This document shows, piece after piece, positions 1 to 4,548 of a stretch of 7,332 nt of DNA (positions within the stretch are counted from its first letter, which is position 1; every line of letters begins with the position of its first letter). The position numbers were made by a program, and so were the translations under genes. This DNA is from Candidatus Aerophobota bacterium. GTDB lineage: Bacteria > Aerophobota > Aerophobia > Aerophobales > B3-G15. The stretch is from NCBI GenBank assembly GCA_021163905.1, contig JAGGTG010000023.1, forward strand, positions 1 through 7,332. Reading direction: 5' to 3'. The notes beneath the pieces were generated by a model, which saw only the letters and a program-made list of their open reading frames with translations, searched no databases and was not told the origin of the DNA.

Positions 1-239
1 CCATTTACTCCTATCACCAGTATCTTTTCTCCCACTCGAATCAGGTAAATTGTTTTTTTTGGTGAAATTGACAGCTTGCCTACAATTTCAATTATGCTGT
101 TTTTCCTGGAGGATATTTTTCCCTGAAGCAGGGAAAATTTTCTCAAAAAATACATAAAAAAGTATATAAGCCCTATTACAGCTATAAGGGAGAAAATGGC
201 CCTGATTGAAGTTGACAGAAGTGATGGTGCGCTGCTCAT
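1..239 (-). CDS. fliO: Flagellar export-gate assembly protein FliO, 3' end beyond the left edge
   Basis: FliO is a small membrane protein that helps assemble the FliP/FliQ/FliR core of the flagellar type III export gate. I translated this gene directly. It starts at ATG 239-237 (MSSAPSLLSTSIRAIF...) and stays open to the window edge, giving 79 complete codons. A hydrophobic helix spans about residues 13-32 (AIFSLIAVIGLIYFFMYFL), followed by a basic stretch (RKFSLLQGKISSRK). Next comes the FliO core: IIEIVGKLSISPKKTIYLI, then RVGEKILVIGVNG, matching the family pattern of a short TM, a small beta domain and a 'v-G-d-k-i-l-v-i-G' ending. The start overlaps the fliN stop as ATGA (236-239), so it is probably translationally coupled. 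Only a weak AGGA (247-250) lies upstream. The visible length is already near the minimum for FliO, so little may be missing. fliP would be expected next. Confidence 0.88.
   Translation of the reverse strand, partial: MSSAPSLLSTSIRAIFSLIAVIGLIYFFMYFLRKFSLLQGKISSRKNSIIEIVGKLSISPKKTIYLIRVGEKILVIGVN
117..137. repeat. Perfect 9-bp inverted repeat inside fliO
   Basis: TTTTCCCTG-AAG-CAGGGAAAA forms a nine-pair stem with a three-base loop. On the plus strand it is followed by TTTT (138-141) and so resembles a small intrinsic terminator facing against the operon. On the minus-strand mRNA there is no U-run after it. It lies within fliO codons, so chance is a real alternative. Confidence 0.4.
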
Positions 240-616
240 TGGAGTTTCCTTATTCTTGCTTCCTGTCCGAGTATTTCTATGATCCTTACACCAAAATTCT
301 CATCTGTTACAACCACCTCTCCTTTTGCTATTAATTTACCGTTGACAAGTAAATCCACGGGCTCACCTGCTAATTTATCCAGTTCCACAACTGATCCCGG
401 AGCAAGCTGAAGAATCTCCTTTATAGGTAGTGATGTTCTACCCAGTTCAGCTGAAATTTGTAGGGGGACATCAAAAAGCATTTCGATATTTGTTTCCTGA
501 GAGAAAGCTCCCTTTTTAGGATTAAGCGGGGGAAATTCAGCAGGTCTTACATCAACTTTTTCTTTTTCCTCTTTTAATTTGTCAGGTTCCTGCGTTATTT
601 TTTTCTCATTCTCCAT
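236..616 (-). CDS. fliN: Flagellar motor switch protein FliN
   Basis: FliN forms the lower part of the cytoplasmic C-ring with FliM and takes part in rotational switching and export-substrate docking. The product is 126 aa. Residues 1-40 are a charged, flexible linker rich in Lys and Glu, containing PAEFPPLNP (25-33). Residues 43-115 form the SpoA/C-ring domain, with NIEMLFDVPLQISAELGRT, then KEILQLAPGSVVELDK, then AGEPVDLLVNGKLIAKGEVV, and finally DENFGVRIIEI. These are close to the family consensus. An in-frame ATG at 691 would add 25 residues, but I reject it: those codons lie inside fliM and have no family match, whereas ATG 616 has a perfect AGGAGG six bases upstream. The start overlaps the end of fliM by 11 bases. 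There is no CheC-like phosphatase domain, so this is FliN and not FliY. Confidence 0.95.
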   Translation of the reverse strand: MENEKKITQEPDKLKEEKEKVDVRPAEFPPLNPKKGAFSQETNIEMLFDVPLQISAELGRTSLPIKEILQLAPGSVVELDKLAGEPVDLLVNGKLIAKGEVVVTDENFGVRIIEILGQEARIRKLQ

Positions 617-1610
617 AATTATCCTCCTGTTTGTTAAATATCGAGGTGATCTGAATTGCTCTTCTTTTACCCATTCTTCCCGGTAGAGCATAGAATTTGG
701 GGAAACCTTCTACTTTTACTATGAGATCCTGATGGACCGGCTGATTCAAGCGGACAACATCTCCAGGGGCCAGTTTTAAAAAATCTAAAATAGTTATTTC
801 AGCTATTCCCAGCTCAACTGCAACTTCCACCTGGGTTTCTGATAGATTTTTCTGGAGCAATTTCAAACTTTCTTTTTCAGATCTTCTGGTGTTACCCAGA
901 ATCCATTGTTGAGGACTGAGTTTGGGAAGAATTGGCTCTAAAGCTGTATAAGGAAAACATATATTCATAATTCCAGAGACCTCTCCCATATTAACCTCAA
1001 AGATTATTAATACAACAAGTTCTCCTCCTGGAATGATCTGGACAAATTGAGGGTTTGATTCTTTGGTATCCAGAGTAAACTTAACGGGAATTACATGTTT
1101 CCAGGTTTCCTGAAGGACCTGTATGGCAAGAGTTATTACCTTGTCCATAATGGAGTGCTCTATACCTGTAAGTTCTCTTGGTTCCTGAGAGGTTTTTCCT
1201 GATCCCCCCAGAAGACGATCAACCATAGAGAAAACAAGGGACAGGTTAACCTCAATTAAAATTTGAGTTGGCAAGGGATCAGCGTTTAACACGGCAAGGT
1301 AAGTTGGTTCAGAAAGAGAGGCTATAAATTCTGTGTAAGTTAACTGTTCTATATCCGCTATTTCAATTTCCACCGTGGTTCTTAAGTAGTTGGAAAGCTT
1401 AACCGCATAGTCTCTTGTAAAATCTGAATGGATAAGCTCAAGGACACGGATCTGTTCTTTGGATACCAAAAGGGGACGTTTGAAGTTATAGGAGATTGCT
1501 GTTTTCTTGTAGGATGATTTTTCTTTCCCCCCTTTTGCCAGAGGAACCTTTCCCTCTGAGACTGCGGATAGTAAAGCCTCTATTTCTTCTTTACTCAGCA
1601 TATCACCCAT
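606..1610 (-). CDS. fliM: Flagellar motor switch protein FliM
   Basis: FliM is the C-ring protein that links FliG to FliN and binds phosphorylated CheY to reverse the motor. The product is 334 aa, the usual family length. The N-terminus MGDMLSKEEIEALLSAV (1-17) matches the CheY-P-binding peptide (L-S-x-x-E-I-x-A-L-L), so chemotactic switching is expected. The middle domain (about 45-225) contains the family landmark DRLLGGSGK at 131-139 and the PGGELVV/GEVSGIMNICFPY region at 194-221. The C-terminal SpoA domain (about 258-325) reads VEVAVELGIAEITILDFLKL, then APGDVVRLNQPV, as in FliN. I chose ATG 1610 because GGAG (1617-1620) sits six bases upstream. An ATG at 1616 directly abuts that GGAG with no spacer, and ATG 1601 is 15 bases away. 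The fliL stop lies only 9 bases upstream of the start. Confidence 0.96.
   Translation of the reverse strand: MGDMLSKEEIEALLSAVSEGKVPLAKGGKEKSSYKKTAISYNFKRPLLVSKEQIRVLELIHSDFTRDYAVKLSNYLRTTVEIEIADIEQLTYTEFIASLSEPTYLAVLNADPLPTQILIEVNLSLVFSMVDRLLGGSGKTSQEPRELTGIEHSIMDKVITLAIQVLQETWKHVIPVKFTLDTKESNPQFVQIIPGGELVVLIIFEVNMGEVSGIMNICFPYTALEPILPKLSPQQWILGNTRRSEKESLKLLQKNLSETQVEVAVELGIAEITILDFLKLAPGDVVRLNQPVHQDLIVKVEGFPKFYALPGRMGKRRAIQITSIFNKQEDNYGE
623..628 (-). promoter_or_regulatory. Shine-Dalgarno site of fliN
   Basis: AGGAGG on the minus strand, six bases before ATG 616. It lies inside the last codons of fliM. It decides the fliN start in favour of 616 over the longer reading from 691. Confidence 0.85.
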
Positions 1611-1616
1611 AAGCAT

Positions 1617-1620
1617 CTCC
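1617..1620 (-). promoter_or_regulatory. Shine-Dalgarno site of fliM
   Basis: GGAG (continuing as GGAGA) on the minus strand, overlapping the last base of the fliL TAG stop. Its six-base spacing selects ATG 1610 as the fliM start among three nearby in-frame ATGs (1616, 1610, 1601). Confidence 0.7.
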
Positions 1621-2144
1621 TATTGAATCATAAATTCACCAAAATAAACATTCACCACTCTTCCTGTATTTAACTGGCGGTTAAATTTAAAAACAATTTC
1701 ACGCCTGAGATTCTCCTTTCCTTTTACATCTTCAATATCCTTTAAACTCTTGCTGGAAAGCAAGGTAATAAGAGAATCAAGCAGTCTTGGTTTAAGCAGA
1801 TCTATTTCCTTGATAACCTTGGTATTACTCAACTCCAGGCTTAAACTGACCTTTAGGTATCTTCTTGCTCCCTCTTCATTCAGGTTTACTATGATGGGCT
1901 CAAAATTGTATATTGGTCCTATTTTTTTCTTGATATCCACAGGAGGTGGTTTTGGTTTTTCAGATTTAGGAGAGAGAAACATAGGGGTTAGCACCTTTTC
2001 TACCATAAAATAGGAAATTACCAGAACAATGACCACTATCCCTGCCCATTTTATGAGAGGCGAGGAGTTAAAAAGTCCTTTTTTTGTAGATTTACTCTTT
2101 TTTTCCTCCTGTAAGCTCTTTTGCTGAGTACTTTCCTCAGGCAT
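1620..2144 (-). CDS. fliL: Flagellar basal-body-associated protein FliL
   Basis: FliL is a single-pass inner-membrane protein whose periplasmic domain forms a stomatin-like ring around the MotB plug region and supports stator activity. The product is 174 aa. A Lys/Ser-rich cytoplasmic tail (1-31) precedes one TM helix (about 32-52, WAGIVVIVLVISYFMVEKVL). A proline-rich linker (EKPKPPPVD) follows, then the FliL domain with YNFEPIIVNLNEEGARRYLKV (80-99) and the conserved ending LNTGRVVNVYFGEFMIQ. The start at ATG 2144 has GGGAGG (2151-2156) six bases upstream. The gap to the upstream motB-like gene is 44 bases, the largest in the window; it holds nothing I recognise beyond this ribosome-binding site. 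Its place directly after the two motB genes fits its role at the stator. Confidence 0.95.
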   Translation of the reverse strand: MPEESTQQKSLQEEKKSKSTKKGLFNSSPLIKWAGIVVIVLVISYFMVEKVLTPMFLSPKSEKPKPPPVDIKKKIGPIYNFEPIIVNLNEEGARRYLKVSLSLELSNTKVIKEIDLLKPRLLDSLITLLSSKSLKDIEDVKGKENLRREIVFKFNRQLNTGRVVNVYFGEFMIQ

Positions 2145-2188
2145 GAATTACCTCCCATTTTTGTTTTATTCGTGCAGTTTTATTTAAT

Positions 2189-2869
2189 TTAAGGAATAGC
2201 AATTTTTATCTCCACTCTTCTGTTGCGTAATCGATGATCTGGAGTATCATTAGGAAAAAGAGGATGATATTCACCATATCCAACAGCAGATAAAAGATCT
2301 TTATTTATTCCCCTTTTTTCCAGATATTTTACTACATTTATAGCTCTTGCCGCTGATAACTCCCAGTTTGAGGGAAACCTTTTAGTATGTATGGGAAGAT
2401 TATCTGTGTGTCCTTCCACTTTAACAGGATAGTTGTATTTTTTAAAAACTGGAACCAATTTATCAAGTATTTTCTTTGCTTCTGGTTTAAGTTCGGCTTT
2501 TCCAAGATCGAAAAGGATTTCTCCAGGGATCCTCAGAGCAATTCCCTCTTTTACAGGGACTATCTCTACCTTCTTTTTTTCCTTTTCCAGAGTCTTCTCA
2601 AGGGATGTTGAGATTTTTTTCTGCAATTTTATTCTTTCCTGCTGGATGAGATATTTAAAATCAATAGGTTTTTTACTTCCAAAAAGCATCCCCAGTCCAC
2701 CGCTAAAAAAAGCCTCCCTGAATGAGTACATACCAATTTTTACCTTTTCCTCCTGTATACGTCCCATAGAAACGAGAACAATAAAAAAGGTCATTAAAAG
2801 CATCATCAAATTTGTATAGGTAAGCATAAAGCTGGAATGAGACCCTTCTTCTTTTTTCTTTTTAAACAT
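2189..2869 (-). CDS. Second MotB-like stator protein lacking the ion-binding aspartate (MotB2)
   Basis: This is a 226-aa MotB paralogue: a short basic N-terminus (MFKKKKEEGSHSS), one TM helix (about 14-35) and an OmpA/MotB peptidoglycan-binding domain (about 105-224). The TM reads LTYTNLMMLLMTFFIVLVS. It aligns with MotB1's LTTFGDAMSLMLTFFVMLF, so Asn20 (codon AAT at 2810-2812) stands where MotB1 has the ion-carrying Asp21. The tryptophan before the TM is also missing. A charged, helix-prone segment (about 73-101, QQERIKLQKKISTSLEKTLE...) separates the TM from the OmpA domain. The peptidoglycan-binding loop (HTDNLPI...NWELSAARA) is intact. The start at ATG 2869 has GGGAG (2874-2878) upstream and overlaps the motB1 stop by 8 bases. 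A longer reading from 2956 would run through motB1 and is rejected. It is clearly a MotB-family protein, but it may not conduct ions itself; an accessory or regulatory stator subunit is my inference. Confidence 0.9.
   Translation of the reverse strand: MFKKKKEEGSHSSFMLTYTNLMMLLMTFFIVLVSMGRIQEEKVKIGMYSFREAFFSGGLGMLFGSKKPIDFKYLIQQERIKLQKKISTSLEKTLEKEKKKVEIVPVKEGIALRIPGEILFDLGKAELKPEAKKILDKLVPVFKKYNYPVKVEGHTDNLPIHTKRFPSNWELSAARAINVVKYLEKRGINKDLLSAVGYGEYHPLFPNDTPDHRLRNRRVEIKIAIP
2334..2420 (-). repeat. 87-bp exact direct repeat shared by the two motB genes, copy in motB2
   Basis: This block is identical base for base to 3013-3099, in the same orientation, offset by 679 bases. It encodes residues 151-179 of the MotB2 protein (from VEGHTDNLPI to LSAARAINV), the peptidoglycan-binding loop. 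The next base on each side differs between the copies, and identity falls sharply outside the block. Confidence 0.95.
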
Positions 2870-3530
2870 TTTTCTCCCTGATAAATATCTCAACTCTTCT
2901 GTTGGAGGCTCTGTGTTCTGGAGTATCGTTTGGATAGATAGGGCGAGAATCTGCATATCCCACTACTCCCACCCTTGAAGGAGAAACACCTTTTTTAATT
3001 AAGTATTTTGCAACATTTATAGCTCTTGCCGCTGATAACTCCCAGTTTGAGGGAAACCTTTTAGTATGTATGGGAAGATTATCTGTGTGTCCTTCCACTA
3101 CAATTTCATTTGGCAGTTTTTTAAGAATAATTGCAATTTCATCAAGCAGGGGGAAAATCTCTTGTTTAAGTTCAGCTTTTCCAAGTTCAAATAAAATGGG
3201 ACTTGCAAGACTTACACGTATTCCTCCCCTTACAAGCTTAACCTTTACTTTTCCTGTAAGACCCTTAGAGATAACAAACTGGCTAATTTGCTGTGCAATT
3301 TTTTGAGTTGGTTCAACTACCAGAGGAGTTGAAACTATAGCAGGTTTTGTTTTTTGCATTATTCCCAGAGCTCCTCTTAAAGAACCAAGAGCAGGCTCAA
3401 TTTTACTTTTATTAAGAGATGTAGCTGCAAATAACATAACAAAAAATGTAAGCATCAGGCTCATTGCATCACCAAAAGTGGTAAGCCATACAGGATCCTT
3501 GGACTCCTCCTCTTCTTCTCTTTTTTTCAT
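2862..3530 (-). CDS. motB: Flagellar stator protein MotB
   Basis: MotB anchors the MotA5MotB2 stator to peptidoglycan and carries the transported ion. The product is 222 aa. An acidic/basic N-terminal tail (MKKREEEEESKDPVW) leads into one TM helix (about 15-36) containing FGDAMSLMLTFF. Asp21 is the conserved ion-binding residue (Asp32 in E. coli MotB, Asp24 in PomB). Residues about 41-60 (KSKIEPALGSLRGALGIM) are where the plug segment lies in homologues. The OmpA-like domain spans about 100-218, with ILFELGKAELK, then the peptidoglycan-binding loop around HTDNLPI and NWELSAARA (148-170), and ending NRRVEIFI. The start ATG overlaps the motA TGA stop as ATGA (3527-3530), with AGGTGG (3535-3540) upstream, so coupled translation with motA is likely. 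The length is shorter than E. coli MotB (308 aa) but normal for compact MotB proteins. Confidence 0.95.
   Translation of the reverse strand: MKKREEEEESKDPVWLTTFGDAMSLMLTFFVMLFAATSLNKSKIEPALGSLRGALGIMQKTKPAIVSTPLVVEPTQKIAQQISQFVISKGLTGKVKVKLVRGGIRVSLASPILFELGKAELKQEIFPLLDEIAIILKKLPNEIVVEGHTDNLPIHTKRFPSNWELSAARAINVAKYLIKKGVSPSRVGVVGYADSRPIYPNDTPEHRASNRRVEIFIREKNV
2874..2878 (-). promoter_or_regulatory. Shine-Dalgarno site of the second motB-like gene
   Basis: GGGAG followed by AAAA and ATG 2869, inside the last codons of motB1. The spacing of four bases is short but acceptable, and it supports 2869 over the upstream in-frame ATG at 2956. Confidence 0.6.
3013..3099 (-). repeat. 87-bp exact direct repeat shared by the two motB genes, copy in motB1
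   Basis: Partner of 2334-2420. It encodes residues 145-173 of MotB1. All 29 codons use the same synonymous bases as in MotB2, which suggests gene conversion or recent recombination between the adjacent paralogues. Confidence 0.95.
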
Positions 3531-4309
3531 GCGCCCACCTTTTCACTGGTTTTTATTTTTTCCCTTACTCCTGGAGCAAGGAAAGATTTTAATTTATCCT
3601 CGACAACACGGGGATTATCTCCTGATTGGATGGCTATAATTCCCTCCATGATTAACTGTTTTGTGAAAACCTCTTCCTCGCTTCTAACCTTCAGTTTTCC
3701 TGCAATTGGTAAAAAAAGAAGGTTTGCCATTAAAGCTCCATAGAAGGTAGTGATCAGAGCTGTTGCCATACCTGATCCTATTTTTGAAGGATCATCAAGG
3801 GAGCGAAGCATCTGGATAAGACCAATGAGGGTTCCAATCATTCCAAAAGCAGGAGCATAGGTTCCCATAGCAGTAAATATACTCTGTCCTATTTTGTGCC
3901 TTTCCTGCAGAGATTCAAGATCTATGGTTAAAATTTCCCTTATGGTCTCAGGAGGTGTTCCATCAACTGCCAGCTGGACTCCCTTGCGAAAGAAAGGATC
4001 GTCTGTTCCTGATAGTCTTTCCTCAAGAGCAAGTACACCTTCTCTTCTGGCTATTCTGGCAAATTCAACAAGAGTCTGTATTGTTTTTTCCGGTGGTGTT
4101 TCCTTATGGAAAATCGCCTTTTTTACCACTTTCATAACCCCTATTACCTTTGGCATGGGGAAGTTTATAAGAGTGGCACCTATGGTTCCCCCAATAGTTA
4201 TCATCATGGAAGGGATATTAATGAAAGTGGCAATGCCTCCTCCCTGAAGAATAGCCATAAGGACAAGACCTAACCCAGAAGCAACTCCAAGTAAGGTAGT
4301 TAAGTCCAC
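3527..4309 (-). CDS. motA: Flagellar stator protein MotA, PomA-like
   Basis: MotA forms the pentameric ring of the stator, which turns against FliG as ions pass. The product is 260 aa with four TM helices: about 4-22, 29-51, 146-170 and 178-203. The cytoplasmic loop between TM2 and TM3 contains RIARREGVLALEERL (85-99), with the conserved arginine and glutamates that contact FliG (Arg90 and Glu98 in E. coli). TM3 reads GTYAPAFGMIGTLIGLIQML with the conserved Pro153. TM4 reads ATALITTFYGALMANLLFLP with Pro201. Thr160 and Thr188 correspond by motif to PomA Thr158 and Thr186, the sodium-stator threonines; E. coli MotA lacks the first of these. The start codon is GTG (4307-4309), preceded by GAGGG six bases upstream. 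The flbD stop lies 16 bases upstream. The stop overlaps the motB start by four bases. Confidence 0.96.
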   Translation of the reverse strand: MDLTTLLGVASGLGLVLMAILQGGGIATFINIPSMMITIGGTIGATLINFPMPKVIGVMKVVKKAIFHKETPPEKTIQTLVEFARIARREGVLALEERLSGTDDPFFRKGVQLAVDGTPPETIREILTIDLESLQERHKIGQSIFTAMGTYAPAFGMIGTLIGLIQMLRSLDDPSKIGSGMATALITTFYGALMANLLFLPIAGKLKVRSEEEVFTKQLIMEGIIAIQSGDNPRVVEDKLKSFLAPGVREKIKTSEKVGA

Positions 4310-4315
4310 CTTTTA

Positions 4316-4320
4316 CCCTC
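4316..4320 (-). promoter_or_regulatory. Shine-Dalgarno site of motA (GTG start)
   Basis: GAGGG on the minus strand, six bases before the GTG at 4309. This supports the unusual start codon. No ATG lies between this site and the conserved N-terminus. Confidence 0.65.
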
Positions 4321-4325
4321 ACTCT

Positions 4326-4529
4326 TTATTTTTTATTTTTTTCAATACCATTTCTAATTAACCGCTGGTACTGAATAATTTTTTCCACCACCTCTTCAAC
4401 TTTGTCCTTTACCAGTATTCTGTCATTTGTTGTAAGAGTAATGAGAGTATCAGGGGTACTTTCCACAAATTTTACGAGCTCGGCATTAATCACCAATTTT
4501 CTTCCATTGAAACGTGTTACCTCAATCAT
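4326..4529 (-). CDS. flbD: FlbD/SwrD family flagellar protein
   Basis: This 67-aa protein matches the small FlbD family of flagellar operons, called SwrD in Bacillus subtilis, where it raises motor power and is needed for swarming. It is unrelated to the Caulobacter response regulator also named FlbD. The sequence begins MIEVTRFNGRKLVINAELVK and continues with VESTPDTLITLTTNDRIL and a helix with VEEVVEKIIQYQRLI. This follows the family pattern 'I-x-V-T-R-x-N-G...I-N...I-E-x-x-P-D-T-x-I-T-L'. No signal peptide or TM is visible, so it is cytoplasmic. The start at ATG 4529 has GAGG (4537-4540) seven bases upstream. It sits between flgE (19-base gap) and motA (16-base gap), the conserved family context, which supports a link to stator function. 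Confidence 0.93.
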   Translation of the reverse strand: MIEVTRFNGRKLVINAELVKFVESTPDTLITLTTNDRILVKDKVEEVVEKIIQYQRLIRNGIEKNKK

Positions 4530-4548
4530 ACCTTGACCTCTTAATTTT

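Noticed and set aside
53..60. Run of eight A on the coding strand of fliO as a programmed slippage site
   Set aside because: The normal frame continues without a stop after it and matches FliO (PKKTIYLIRVGEK), so no frameshift is needed.
617..691. Longer FliN reading from ATG 691
   Set aside because: The extra 25 residues overlap fliM and look unlike FliN. ATG 616 has a perfect AGGAGG at six-base spacing.
1611..1616. FliM start at ATG 1616
   Set aside because: The GGAG site directly abuts this codon, leaving no spacer. ATG 1610 has six bases and gives the family-typical MGDxLSxEEI N-terminus.
2060..2105. A-run/T-run region in fliL resembling a terminator
   Set aside because: It encodes the Lys-rich N-terminal tail of FliL and has no GC-rich stem.
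2145..2188. The 44-base gap before fliL as a possible internal promoter
   Set aside because: I see the fliL ribosome-binding site but no convincing -35/-10 or sigma-54 pair. It is too short and AT-rich to argue further.
2870..2956. Longer MotB2 reading from ATG 2956
   Set aside because: It would run deep inside motB1 and add a sequence with no MotB similarity. ATG 2869 has a ribosome-binding site and a normal MotB N-terminus.
4174..4190. TGGCAC on the plus strand, like a sigma-54 -24 element
   Set aside because: No GC at the correct -12 spacing follows, and it lies antisense inside motA with no plus-strand gene downstream.
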